From: Listeria monocytogenes
GTDB taxonomy: Bacteria > Bacillota > Bacilli > Lactobacillales > Listeriaceae
Direction: 5' to 3'
Length of the DNA stretch: 64,000 nt
NCBI RefSeq assembly: GCF_041765605.1
Contig: NZ_CP168900.1
Span: 636,001-700,000, forward strand
The stretch's first letter is position 1; each line of letters opens with the position of its first letter. The translations under genes were made by a program, and so were the position numbers. Positions 54,290 to 63,520 of this stretch are shown here, in pieces. The notes beneath the pieces are model-generated. The model was not told where the DNA came from and ran no database searches. It saw nothing but the letters and a program-made list of their open reading frames with translations.

Positions 54290-56107
54290 TTTATCTTCGT
54301 CTCGTAATGGTAAGTTGTTTACATAGCTATCGGAATACTGTAAGAGTTTTCGGCTAGCGTCAAAGCGTTTCTTCACATCACTCGAAAGTTCTTTGTTTGT
54401 TCCATCATAATTCGTTGCTGCACCAGTTTCGAAGCTTTCATCTGGTTGGTACATGTAAGAATTGGTGAAATAGCTTCCTTCTGGCATTGTGTAGCGTTCA
54501 GGTACGTAATTATTTGATGAGTTGAGGATATCGGTTCCAAACATAATTTGGTCACCAGTTTTAATGCCAAGTAAATTCATGACAGTTGGCATAATATCAA
54601 TTTCGCCACCAACATTTTTAATTTCACCAGGGTTTTCCATGCCAGGATAATGTAAGAAGAATGGAATACGGTAATCATCAGCTGGATTTGCTTTTAACTG
54701 AGTGGAACGATTGACGTATTTTTTTTGTTCTTCAGGTAGTTGGTCGGTTTTGATAATGTGATGATCGCCGTAGAAAACGACAACAGAATCATCCCAAATG
54801 CCGCTATCTTTTAATTTTTGAATGAATTCACCAAGTTGTTTATCCGCATAATGAACCGCTTCGAAATAGTTACCAAGTTCTGTATCTTTTAAATCGCTCG
54901 GTAAGTCGATTTCTTGCTTATCTTTCGGAATATCGAATGGCATATGACTACTTACACTAATTAATTGCGCATAGAACTTTTGGTTGTTTTTGTACTGCTC
55001 TTCTAGAATCGGAAAGGCTTTGTTATAAAGCACTTCATCACTAGGAGAGAAGCCGATAACGTCCTCATCGCCAAAGAATTTACGATCATAAAACTTATCA
55101 AATCCTACAGCAGGATAAAATTCATCGCGATTGTAAAAACTAGCATCATTTGTATGGAAGGTCGCTGTTTTATAATCATTTTTGCCAAGTAAACGAGGCA
55201 TAGACGGGATTACCCGGTCGCCGTAAGTTTGTGTGTTTGTATAATAACCACTTGGGAAAGTCGATGTATAAACGGACCATTCCGCATCAGCCGTATTTGA
55301 CTTAGAGACAGTTTGGAAAAATTGGTTGGAATACATGGTTTCGTTTTGTAAGCTATCTAATGTAGGCGTAATCGACTGACCGTTAATTTTGACGTTCGTT
55401 AAATTACGCTGGAATGACTCGAGTTGAACGATAATAAGATTTTTCCCTTTAGCAGCACCGAAGTAATCGGGATTCGACTTAACCGATACACCTTTGATGT
55501 CATTCACGTTTTTTGCAGTAATATCTGCGGCTTTAACATGATCTGCACCAGTAAGCGCAGTACTGATATTAAATGTGAAAATTCCCATTCGTTTTGCGCG
55601 CTTGGAGTCACTGATAATGTTTTGTTGCATCATAAAATAAGTAAAACCACTTAAAACGAGCAGCGTACTAATAAATGATACGCCATAAACACGGCTAGTT
55701 AGGCGGAATGAAGGGAACTCGTGTCCTTTTTTGATATGGAAATAAAGGATAAATGGTAGCAAAATAATATCTAAGATGTACAACCAGTCTGTCCCGCTTA
55801 GCAGGCTTGAAGCACTGTTCTTAACTACGCCAACCTCACCGATAAGAGAGAAGCTGTGGTATGTTGGGACTTCATTATAAAACCGGGCGTAAAGTACACA
55901 TACGAGCATTAGAATCCCAATAAATAAAGACATTCCTGCATACCAATAAATGTGCGAGCGAACCGGTGCGAATAAATGAATTAATCCAAGAAGTAAGACG
56001 ATAAACAGCAGGTCCATTCCAAGTGCCAAGAAATTAGGATCTTTAAAAATCTGGAAATAGGCGAAAGTGAACTTACCAATAATTAATAAAAAATAAAATA
56101 AAATCAA
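54287..56107 (-). CDS. ltaP: Lipoteichoic acid primase LtaP (LtaS family)
   Basis: 606 aa from TTG 56107, which has AAAGAGGA six bases upstream; ATG 56128 adds seven residues but has no RBS. Five membrane helices (~1-190), then an extracellular sulfatase-fold domain. The catalytic threonine is in 'SNTADAEWSVYTSTFPSG'; metal ligands in 'SFYNRDEFYP' and 'VFYGDHHIIK'. In Listeria, LtaP (Lmo0644) starts glycerol-phosphate chains on glycolipid that LtaS extends (published). An AXA-like cleavage site before the sulfatase domain is plausible. Primase versus synthase is assigned from recalled synteny. Confidence 0.9.
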   Translation of the reverse strand: MILFYFLLIIGKFTFAYFQIFKDPNFLALGMDLLFIVLLLGLIHLFAPVRSHIYWYAGMSLFIGILMLVCVLYARFYNEVPTYHSFSLIGEVGVVKNSASSLLSGTDWLYILDIILLPFILYFHIKKGHEFPSFRLTSRVYGVSFISTLLVLSGFTYFMMQQNIISDSKRAKRMGIFTFNISTALTGADHVKAADITAKNVNDIKGVSVKSNPDYFGAAKGKNLIIVQLESFQRNLTNVKINGQSITPTLDSLQNETMYSNQFFQTVSKSNTADAEWSVYTSTFPSGYYTNTQTYGDRVIPSMPRLLGKNDYKTATFHTNDASFYNRDEFYPAVGFDKFYDRKFFGDEDVIGFSPSDEVLYNKAFPILEEQYKNNQKFYAQLISVSSHMPFDIPKDKQEIDLPSDLKDTELGNYFEAVHYADKQLGEFIQKLKDSGIWDDSVVVFYGDHHIIKTDQLPEEQKKYVNRSTQLKANPADDYRIPFFLHYPGMENPGEIKNVGGEIDIMPTVMNLLGIKTGDQIMFGTDILNSSNNYVPERYTMPEGSYFTNSYMYQPDESFETGAATNYDGTNKELSSDVKKRFDASRKLLQYSDSYVNNLPLRDEDK

Positions 56108-56281
56108 CTGAATTCCTCTTTCTAGCATGCTTTGTGCTAAACACGCACAAATCCATTCCTTCTAATTTTAGCTTAATCACGCGTACAGTGCAAATCATGA
56201 AAGATGATTCTGATATATTTGGGTAATAGGTTCTACTTTAGGAAAGAATGATTAGTTTTTGTATTTTTTCTCACAATCCTA

Positions 56282-56314
56282 TTGACCTTTAAAGTGTAAA
56301 AGGATATCCTTTTA
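56282..56314 (+). promoter_or_regulatory. Permease promoter with perfect 18-bp palindrome over the -10
   Basis: TTGACC (56282-56287), 17 bases, TATCCT (56305-56310). The -10 lies inside TAAAAGGATATCCTTTTA (56297-56314), a perfect palindrome, so a dimeric regulator bound there would block polymerase. Confidence 0.65.
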
Positions 56315-56341
56315 GAAGACTGTAAAAAGGTAGGAGACAAA

Positions 56342-57733
56342 ATGAATTCATTATTTAGAAGAAAACCGATAGAAGATTTAATGCATAATAAAAGTGGTAG
56401 CACGCATTTAAAGCAAACACTTGGACCGCTTGATTTAACTTTACTTGGGGTCGGGGCGATTGTCGGAACGGGGATTTTTATTTTACCTGGAACAGTGGCT
56501 GCGAAAAATGCGGGACCAGCGATTATTTTCTCTTTTGTGATTGCGGCGATTGTTTGTGCGATTGCAGCAATGTGTTACTCGGAGTTTGCATCTAGTGTTC
56601 CTGTTGCAGGGAGCGCCTATACGTATGGTTATGTTGTTTTTGGTGAGTTAATTGGATGGTTGCTTGGTTGGGCACTTATTTTGGAATACGGGCTTGCAGT
56701 GGCTTCTGTAGCAAGTGGATGGTCTTCTTATTTAAATGCGTTGCTTTCAGGCTTCCATATCTCTATTCCAAAAGCCATATCTGGGTCTTTTAATCCAGAA
56801 GTAGGTACATTTATTAATTTACCAGCAATTATTATTGTTCTTGTTATTGCCTTTTTATTAACGCTTGGAATAAAAGAGTCCACGCGTGTGAATACGATTA
56901 TGGTGGCTTTAAAAGTCGGCGTTATTTTACTTTTCTTGGTTGTTGGCGTATTTTATGTCAAACCGGATAACTGGCAACCGTTTATGCCATTTGGAATTAG
57001 TGGGGTTATGAATGGTGCGGCGCTAGTGTTCTTTGCTTATTTAGGTTTCGATGCCGTTTCCTCCGCAGCAGAAGAAGTGAAAAATCCGCAACGAACGATG
57101 CCGATTGGAATTATTGGTTCGCTACTTATTTGTACGGTGTTATATGTGGCTGTATCCGCTGTTTTAACTGGAATGGTGCCGTACACAGATTTAAACGTAA
57201 CAGATCCAGTGGCTTATGCTTTGCAAGTGATTAACCAAGATTGGGTAGCTGGCATTGTATCACTTGGCGCGGTTGTTGGGATGATTACAGTAATTTTAGT
57301 AATGAGTTACGGGGCGACTAGACTGATTTTTGCGATGGGACGTGATGGTTTATTACCAAAAGTACTTGCAGAAATTAATCAAAAATACCAAACGCCTGTT
57401 AAAAACACCTGGATTTTTGCAGTGATTGTTGCAATTATTAGTGGGCTTGTGCCATTGGATCGATTGGCTGAGTTGGTTAATATTGGAACACTCTTGGCGT
57501 TTATGATGGTGTCTATCGGGATTATCTTTTTACGTAAAAATAAAGATATTCAAGCGAGAGGATTCAAAGTACCATTTTACCCAGTTCTTCCTATTGTTTC
57601 GTTCCTATTATGTGCGTTTTTAATTAGCCGTTTGTCTGTTCATACGTGGATTCTTTGCGGAATTTGGTTTGTTATTGGATTAATTGTGTACTTTGCTTAT
57701 GGTAGAAAACATAGCGAATTACTTAAAAAATAA
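56342..57733 (+). CDS. Amino acid permease (APC superfamily, CAT-like)
   Basis: 463 aa, twelve predicted helices. The N-terminal helix-break 'LLGVGAIVGTGIFILPG' and 'AFAYLGFDAVSSAAEEVKNPQRTMPIGI'-type block (here 'VFFAYLGFDAVSSAAEEV') are APC/CAT signatures (YfnA-like). Takes up cationic or branched-chain amino acids in known members. RBS GTAGGAG. The promoter is overlapped by an 18-bp palindrome. Confidence 0.92.
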   Translation: MNSLFRRKPIEDLMHNKSGSTHLKQTLGPLDLTLLGVGAIVGTGIFILPGTVAAKNAGPAIIFSFVIAAIVCAIAAMCYSEFASSVPVAGSAYTYGYVVFGELIGWLLGWALILEYGLAVASVASGWSSYLNALLSGFHISIPKAISGSFNPEVGTFINLPAIIIVLVIAFLLTLGIKESTRVNTIMVALKVGVILLFLVVGVFYVKPDNWQPFMPFGISGVMNGAALVFFAYLGFDAVSSAAEEVKNPQRTMPIGIIGSLLICTVLYVAVSAVLTGMVPYTDLNVTDPVAYALQVINQDWVAGIVSLGAVVGMITVILVMSYGATRLIFAMGRDGLLPKVLAEINQKYQTPVKNTWIFAVIVAIISGLVPLDRLAELVNIGTLLAFMMVSIGIIFLRKNKDIQARGFKVPFYPVLPIVSFLLCAFLISRLSVHTWILCGIWFVIGLIVYFAYGRKHSELLKK

Positions 57734-57736
57734 TTA

Positions 57737-57760
57737 ACTTACTTTTTGTAAGTCGTTTTA
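57737..57760 (+). terminator. Possible weak terminator after the permease
   Basis: AACTTAC pairs with GTAAGT around TTTTT, followed by CGTTTTA. Weak; the larger hairpin at 57771 may do the work. Confidence 0.4.
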
Positions 57761-57770
57761 TTGGAATTTG

Positions 57771-57819
57771 AACGCTCCTTATGTTGTAATGAATGTATTA
57801 CAATAAAAGGAGCGTTTTT
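57771..57819 (+). promoter_or_regulatory. Long inverted repeat containing the glyoxalase gene RBS
   Basis: AACGCTCCTT (57771-57780) pairs with AAGGAGCGTT (57807-57816) and, one mismatch further in, TGTTGTAAT (57782-57790) with ATTACAATA (57797-57805, one G-T), around GAATGT; T5 follows. The 3' arm holds the RBS AAAGGAG. TTGGAA (57761) and TGTAAT (57785) could be a promoter starting inside it. Confidence 0.75.
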
Positions 57820-57821
57820 AC

Positions 57822-58661
57822 ATGGTAGAAATTAGTGAAGAGTTACGACTAGGCGAAGTTGTATTGAATGTTGGACATTTAAAAGAGATGGCAGGCTTTT
57901 ATCAAGAAGTAATTGGTTTGAAGTTATTAGAGGAAAATGAGCGAATGGTTCGGCTCGGCGTGAGTGGGTCTGATGAAGCTTTACTTGTTCTTAAAAAGAT
58001 AGATAATGCGGTTGTTCCAGAAGTGCCGCGGATTGGCTTGTTTCATACCGCCTTTCTTTTACCAACGCGAGAAAGTTTAGCAGATGTGTTACTTCATTTA
58101 GCTAAGTCAGGTTATCCGATTGATGGGGCAGGCGATCATGCGTATAGTGAGGCACTTTATTTACATGATATTGAAGGTAATGGTATTGAAATTTATGCGG
58201 ACCGCCCAAAAGCAGAATGGATGCGTGATGGAGATGGCAATTTACCGATGGTGACAGAACAAGTTGATGTGGATTCGTTGCTTCAAATTGCGACAGGCGA
58301 ACCGTTCACGGGGATGCCAAACGGAACGATAATTGGTCATGTGCATTTACAAGTGGCAGATGCTGACAAAGCAGAACAATTTTATAAAGAGGCACTTGGA
58401 ATGAACTTAACGACCGCTATTCCGACAGCTAGGTTTTTCGCTGCTGGTGATTATCATCATCACATTGGATCAAATGTCTGGGCAGGGCGTAACTTGGAAA
58501 ACCGAGGAGAAAATGAAACAGGACTCGGATGGTTTACGATTATTACTCCTGATAAAGAGGCGATAACAGCTAATTTAGAACAACAAGGATATGATGTAAA
58601 ACGAATAGAAAATACTATTTCTGTAACGGACTCGAATGGAATTAAAATACACTTTAAATAA
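57822..58661 (+). CDS. Glyoxalase/dioxygenase family protein (CatE-like)
   Basis: 279 aa, two VOC (vicinal oxygen chelate) modules: 'GEVVLNVGHLKEMAGFYQEVIGLKLLEENERMVRLGV' and 'IGHVHLQVADADKAEQFYKEALGMNLTTAIPTARFFAAGDYHHHIGSNVW', metal ligands His and Glu ('HDIEGNGIEIYAD', 'HHHIG'). The layout matches catechol 2,3-dioxygenase CatE of Bacillus. Such enzymes are induced by quinone-like compounds through YodB/CatR. The operator-like repeat before it fits local control. ATG 57822, nine bases after GGAG. Confidence 0.9.
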   Translation: MVEISEELRLGEVVLNVGHLKEMAGFYQEVIGLKLLEENERMVRLGVSGSDEALLVLKKIDNAVVPEVPRIGLFHTAFLLPTRESLADVLLHLAKSGYPIDGAGDHAYSEALYLHDIEGNGIEIYADRPKAEWMRDGDGNLPMVTEQVDVDSLLQIATGEPFTGMPNGTIIGHVHLQVADADKAEQFYKEALGMNLTTAIPTARFFAAGDYHHHIGSNVWAGRNLENRGENETGLGWFTIITPDKEAITANLEQQGYDVKRIENTISVTDSNGIKIHFK

Positions 58662-58704
58662 AAAAAGAACTGTTTAAGCGAAAAATGAGCTTAAACAGTT
58701 TTTT
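58662..58704. terminator. Terminator after the glyoxalase-like gene
   Basis: AACTGTTTAAGC pairs with GCTTAAACAGTT around a 9-base loop, with A and T runs. Confidence 0.9.
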
Positions 58705-58744
58705 GATGCGATAATAAGGGAAAGGTAGATTAGACTAATTATTT

Positions 58745-59029
58745 TTAATGTTTACGTTGCATTGTTTTCTTGAAAAACCAATTACTTGATTGAAAAATGG
58801 TTTGGAGGATTAAAAAGATACCAATACCGAGATTTAAATAAGAAAGCGCTAAGGCTGCATTGTCTGGGAATGAATTTTGCACAGCGAGAAAAGTGATAAA
58901 GAAGCCACTATTGGCGCAAAATGCTATCCAAAACCAAGATAACCCGCTAAGTTTGCTTACTACAAAAGAAAGGCCAGAGACAGTTGCTGCTAAAACAATT
59001 CCTGTAACTATCATAGACATAAATTCCAT
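58745..59029 (-). CDS. Small membrane protein (YesK-like)
   Basis: 94 aa from ATG 59029 (AAAGGAG eight bases upstream). Three hydrophobic segments and a basic C-terminus 'KKTMQRKH'; 'SGLSWFWIAFCANSGFFITFLA' fits the YesK-like small-membrane-protein pattern, at low confidence. Divergent from corA across 97 bases that hold an 18-bp palindrome. Confidence 0.7.
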   Translation of the reverse strand: MEFMSMIVTGIVLAATVSGLSFVVSKLSGLSWFWIAFCANSGFFITFLAVQNSFPDNAALALSYLNLGIGIFLILQTIFQSSNWFFKKTMQRKH

Positions 59030-59055
59030 TTTCATCGCTCCTTTGTCATAAATGA

Positions 59056-59073
59056 ATTATTATTAATAATAAT
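59056..59073. promoter_or_regulatory. 18-bp palindrome between divergent genes
   Basis: ATTATTATTAATAATAAT is a perfect palindrome, all A/T, between the small membrane protein and corA. Low information content, so it may be chance. Confidence 0.35.
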
Positions 59074-59126
59074 GTAACATAAATGAAATATTTTGTAAAG
59101 AAGATACGAAGAAGGGAGATATCTAG

Positions 59127-60077
59127 ATGATTGAATTTTTTAAGACAACTAATGGAAAAATGGAGCAACTTTCTGCTTTAGAAGATGGTTGTTGGGTAAA
59201 AGTTACTGCTCCAACAGATGAAGAAATAGAAATATTAAGCAAGGAAATGGATGTACCAAAACCATATATTTTAGATGCATTAGATTCTGAGGAGCGGTCT
59301 AGAATAGAATTGAAACGAGCAGAACAAGATGTCAGACATTCACTAGTCATTGTGGATTATCCATACGAATCAAAGGATGAACTAGGTTATGCGATGTATG
59401 AAACACTTCCGATTGGGATCGTTTTGACTAGAAAACATCTCGTAACAATCACGTTGCGAGACTTACCAATTCTAAAAGATGTGGAGTCAATGAAGTTAGA
59501 AGAATATGATACAACCAATCATAAGCAATTTTTGTTAAAATTATTGTACGCTGTATCTTATTATTACCTCAAATACTTAAATCAAATCATTAAACAGACA
59601 AATAATTTAGAAATACAGATTAAACAATCGATGAAAAATGAGCAACTGTATGCTTTTATGGCAGTTCAGAAAAGTTTAGTGTTTTTTGCAACAGCTCTTC
59701 AATCGAATAAAGCAATTCTCGATAAAATGGAAGATGTGGAACATTTTATGCAGCAAGAGGACAATCACGATTTGCTCAGAGATGTTATTATTGAGAATAA
59801 GCAAGCAATTGCGATGACGGATACATACACCCAAATAATTAGCGGGATGTCCGACGTATTTTCTTCGGTTATTTCAAATAATTTGAATATCGTGATGAAA
59901 TTTTTAACATCTTTTACGATTATTTTGTCATTACCAACGATTGTGGCTAGTATTTATGGGATGAATATTAAGCTACCGTTTATGCATAATGAGCACGCGT
60001 TTGCATTAATTCTTTTATTTACGCTATTAATTACAACGGGGGTAACAGTGATTTTTTGGCGTAGAAAGTACTTTTAA
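59127..60077 (+). CDS. CorA-type divalent metal transporter
   Basis: 316 aa. Long soluble N-terminal part (1-~255), then two C-terminal helices with the signature GMN in 'SIYGMNIKLPF'. CorA pentamers carry Mg2+, Co2+ or, in some branches, export Zn2+. RBS AAGGGAG. Followed by a GntR gene 23 bases downstream. Confidence 0.93.
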   Translation: MIEFFKTTNGKMEQLSALEDGCWVKVTAPTDEEIEILSKEMDVPKPYILDALDSEERSRIELKRAEQDVRHSLVIVDYPYESKDELGYAMYETLPIGIVLTRKHLVTITLRDLPILKDVESMKLEEYDTTNHKQFLLKLLYAVSYYYLKYLNQIIKQTNNLEIQIKQSMKNEQLYAFMAVQKSLVFFATALQSNKAILDKMEDVEHFMQQEDNHDLLRDVIIENKQAIAMTDTYTQIISGMSDVFSSVISNNLNIVMKFLTSFTIILSLPTIVASIYGMNIKLPFMHNEHAFALILLFTLLITTGVTVIFWRRKYF

Positions 60078-60100
60078 TATATAGAAAACGAGGGATGAGC

Positions 60101-60742
60101 ATGGAAAAACAAACATACGAAAAATTAGCATATTATACAATCAAAGAAAAAATTCTCAGTGGAAAGCTTCATGTAGGGCAACATATTTCAGAAGCTGGTA
60201 TTGCAAAAGAATTATCTATTAGTCGAACGCCAGTCAGAAAAGCAATTGCGGTTTTAGTATCCGAAGAGTTAATCGAATACGAGCTGAACCGGGGGGCAAT
60301 TGTGATTGAAAGTAGCATGAGCGCTGGGCGTTTTATTGAATTACTAGAGATGGCTGAAATCCTTGTTGTACAAACAATTGAAAAGTGTAAAAATAAAAAC
60401 TTAACCTATAAACCAGAGCAAGGTAACGCATTATTAGCGGAAATGCGCGAAATTCAAAAAGAAGAAGATGTAGAGGCTTATTTGTCCTTACTTAGCAAAT
60501 GGCTGTTACAATTTGTGGCGCAGTTGGCTAATAGTTATGCCGAGGATATTGTCAGGAAAATGAAGCGTGATTTCTTTAATAAAGCGCAAAAAGATATTAA
60601 AATAATTCCTGTGCTCTTGGAAGAAGAAACGATGGAAACGTTAGAACAATTAACTTACTACATGGTAGAAAAGAAACACGATTTAGCAAAAGAGGTAATA
60701 CAAAAATTAGTGAATTTGTATATTATCCGTACATTTAGATAG
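60101..60742 (+). CDS. GntR family transcriptional regulator
   Basis: 213 aa from ATG 60101 (GAGGG six bases upstream). N-terminal GntR winged helix 'EKILSGKLHVGQHISEAGIAKELSISRTPVRKAIAVLVSEELIEYELNRGAIV', then an all-helical FCD-like effector domain. It lies between corA and yhgE, and a second GntR gene of similar build follows yhgE. Confidence 0.92.
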   Translation: MEKQTYEKLAYYTIKEKILSGKLHVGQHISEAGIAKELSISRTPVRKAIAVLVSEELIEYELNRGAIVIESSMSAGRFIELLEMAEILVVQTIEKCKNKNLTYKPEQGNALLAEMREIQKEEDVEAYLSLLSKWLLQFVAQLANSYAEDIVRKMKRDFFNKAQKDIKIIPVLLEEETMETLEQLTYYMVEKKHDLAKEVIQKLVNLYIIRTFR

Positions 60743-60784
60743 TATTTCTAAAGGTAAATTGCTTAAAAACAGGAGGTGCTTTTG

Positions 60785-63475
60785 ATGCGGAAAGTATACG
60801 AAATATTTATTTTAGACTGGCGCCGTCTCTTTAAAGCGCCTTTAGCTTTATTATTAGTAATTGCATTAATTATTTTGCCATCATTATATGCTTGGTTTAA
60901 TATTGAAGCACTTTGGGATCCGTACTCCAACACATCGGGAATCAAAGTGGCAGTTTCGATTGATGATGAAGGCGCGGAAATAGACGTACCAGGGAAAAAG
61001 CCCCAACAAGTGAACGTCGGGGACCAGCTAAAGAAAACGCTAGAAAAAAATAAAAAACTCGGTTGGACTTTTGTAAGTGAGGATGAAGCGAAAAAAGGCG
61101 TGAAAAGTGGGAAATACTATGCGTCTATCCACATTCCAAAAGATTTTTCAGAAGATATGGTTTCGGTCGTAAATGATAATGTTACCAAACCGACAATCGA
61201 TTATTCCGTCAATGAAAAAATCAATGCTATCGCACCAAAAATGACCGAGAGTGGTGCAACGACGATTGTAAATCAAATTAGTTCAGAGTTTGTCGGTACA
61301 GTTAGTAAAGCCGTTTTGGAAGAGTTTAATAAAGCGGGAATTGATCTTGAAAATGAATTGCCAACAATTCGTCGCTTAAAAACCAAGGTATTCCAAGTGC
61401 AAGATGCTTTACCAGAACTGAAAAAAATGGGAGCAGAAGCGGTCAAAATAGAAGCCAAACTACCTGAACTGAAAGCGAAAGCAAACCAAGTTGTCGAGCT
61501 AAACGAAAAAATCCCTGAACTAAATAAAGCGACAGAAAACGTCTTATTAGTGGAACAACAACTACCAAAAATTGACCAGCTGGGGCAAGATATTTTAGTA
61601 CTCCAAAAGAAAATCCCGGAAATCAAACAAATCGCCGAATCGGTAAAAGAAGTAGATGAAAACTTCGGAACGATTAAGAAAACGGTCAATGACGCAGTGA
61701 ATGAATCGGGCAAAGCGCTTGATGTGATTGATACAGCGATGGAGGCAATTCCTACAGTAGAAAAAATCGCGCAAAATGGCAGCGGCTATGTGGATAAAGT
61801 ATCTGATTTTGCGGATGAAATCAATAAGTCCTTTGATACGTTAGCGCCTGCTATTAAACAAAACTTAACGCTAATGAAGCAAATGGCGGACAACATCTAT
61901 CAAGTGACAGAAGCAATCAAAAATGGTTCAATCACGCCAGAACAAGCTATTACGGAATTGAAAAAAATGGAGCAAGATATTGATTCCTTGCAGCAAATGA
62001 TTACGAAACAAACAGCGACATTAGAAAGTTTAAATGAAACGCTGCCGAACAAACCGTTTACTGATTTAATTACGAATTTAAAAACGATTAATAGCCAGTT
62101 AGGCGCGCAAAAAGAGACGATTACAAAAGTACGTACAGAACTTGAAAATGGCGCGCAACCTTCCGAGGAACTTTTAAATCAACTGAATGAACAAGCAAAA
62201 AATGTTAGCGCGAAATTGGACCAAATTTTAGCCAACTATGATTCGGAAATCGTCCCAGCCATTAAAGTCGGCTTAAATCAAATTCAAGGGGATTTAAAAG
62301 ATAGCCAGAAACTGCTAGAAACCCTACAAGCGAAAATCCCAGAAATTACGCAGGTTTTAAAAGATTCGAGGGAAACACTACAAACCGGTCAAACATACTT
62401 AAAAGAATTCCAAGAACGCTTACCAGAAATTCAAAAAACGTTAGATGAAGCGACAAAAGTAATCAACACCAAGCTCGACACGATTATCGCTGGCATTAAC
62501 GAAGCAGCCAACTTTTACCAAAACGATTATCCGAATGTAAAAGCGAACATAAAAAAAGCGGCCAACTTCATTCGTGATGATTTACCAGGACTTGAAAAAG
62601 AAATAAACCAAGCTTCTGGCCTCATTCAAGAAAAAATGCCGGAATTCGAAAAAGCGATTAAAATTGCGGCCGATCTTTCGAGGGAAGAATTGCCGGAATT
62701 TGAAAAAGCCATTAATAATGCAGCGAATAAAATTACCGATTTTGATAAAAATTACGATTTGCAAAGCATTATTAAGATGCTCAGGAATGATGCGGATAAA
62801 GATAGTTCGTTTATTGCCAACCCAGTTAAACTAAAAGAAACAAGCTACTATCCAATTCCTAATTATGGTTCGGCAAGCTCACCATTTTATACTGCACTTT
62901 GTTTATGGGTCGGCGCGCTCTTGTTGATTTCGTTATTACGTGTGGATGTAGAAGTGCCGGCAGGAATTTTCAGCCATTATCACCGATATTTTGGACGATT
63001 GCTGACCTTCCTATCTATCGGATTAATGCAGGCGCTTATCGTGACGCTCGGGAATATTTTCTTGCTTGGGGTATCTATCGCGGAACCATTACTACACGTC
63101 CTTTTCAGCATGTTTATCAGTGTGGTGTTCATGACAATTGTCTACACGCTCGTATCGCTATTTAATAATGTCGGAAAAGGGATTGCGATTATCCTGTTAG
63201 TTTTACAAATTTCAGGAGCAGGCGGGAACTTCCCGATTCAAGTTTCGCCACCATTTTTCCAAGCGATTTATCCATTCTTGCCATTCACTTATGCCGTTAG
63301 TTTAATTCGGGAAAGTGTTGGAGGGCTTTATATGCCAACGGTCTGGATTGATATGAGCGTACTTGCTGGATTTGCGATTCTCTTTATCGCCCTAGGTATT
63401 TTGCTCAAAAAACCGCTCGACAAAGTAGTACCCAAGCTATCAGAAAAAGCAAAACGAAGCAAGCTCATCCATTAA
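60785..63475 (+). CDS. YhgE/Pip family membrane protein
   Basis: 896 aa from ATG 60785 (AGGAGG eight bases upstream). An N-terminal TM helix ('LLLVIALIILPSLYAWFNIEALWDPY', the Pip signature), an extracellular region of ~650 residues full of heptads and 'PEL/PEI' spacers (coiled coil, ~190-680), and six C-terminal helices of ABC-2 type. Related to phage infection protein Pip of Lactococcus and to the EsaA/YueB receptor family. Listeria homologues could be phage receptors or export components (inference). Confidence 0.92.
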   Translation: MRKVYEIFILDWRRLFKAPLALLLVIALIILPSLYAWFNIEALWDPYSNTSGIKVAVSIDDEGAEIDVPGKKPQQVNVGDQLKKTLEKNKKLGWTFVSEDEAKKGVKSGKYYASIHIPKDFSEDMVSVVNDNVTKPTIDYSVNEKINAIAPKMTESGATTIVNQISSEFVGTVSKAVLEEFNKAGIDLENELPTIRRLKTKVFQVQDALPELKKMGAEAVKIEAKLPELKAKANQVVELNEKIPELNKATENVLLVEQQLPKIDQLGQDILVLQKKIPEIKQIAESVKEVDENFGTIKKTVNDAVNESGKALDVIDTAMEAIPTVEKIAQNGSGYVDKVSDFADEINKSFDTLAPAIKQNLTLMKQMADNIYQVTEAIKNGSITPEQAITELKKMEQDIDSLQQMITKQTATLESLNETLPNKPFTDLITNLKTINSQLGAQKETITKVRTELENGAQPSEELLNQLNEQAKNVSAKLDQILANYDSEIVPAIKVGLNQIQGDLKDSQKLLETLQAKIPEITQVLKDSRETLQTGQTYLKEFQERLPEIQKTLDEATKVINTKLDTIIAGINEAANFYQNDYPNVKANIKKAANFIRDDLPGLEKEINQASGLIQEKMPEFEKAIKIAADLSREELPEFEKAINNAANKITDFDKNYDLQSIIKMLRNDADKDSSFIANPVKLKETSYYPIPNYGSASSPFYTALCLWVGALLLISLLRVDVEVPAGIFSHYHRYFGRLLTFLSIGLMQALIVTLGNIFLLGVSIAEPLLHVLFSMFISVVFMTIVYTLVSLFNNVGKGIAIILLVLQISGAGGNFPIQVSPPFFQAIYPFLPFTYAVSLIRESVGGLYMPTVWIDMSVLAGFAILFIALGILLKKPLDKVVPKLSEKAKRSKLIH

Positions 63476-63520
63476 TATTTTTTCTGTGATATAATTACGA
63501 GCGAAGAGGGGGCAGACTTT

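Noticed and set aside
61273-61713. 146-aa minus-strand frame in yhgE
   Set aside because: Antisense of the repetitive coiled-coil coding region, no RBS.
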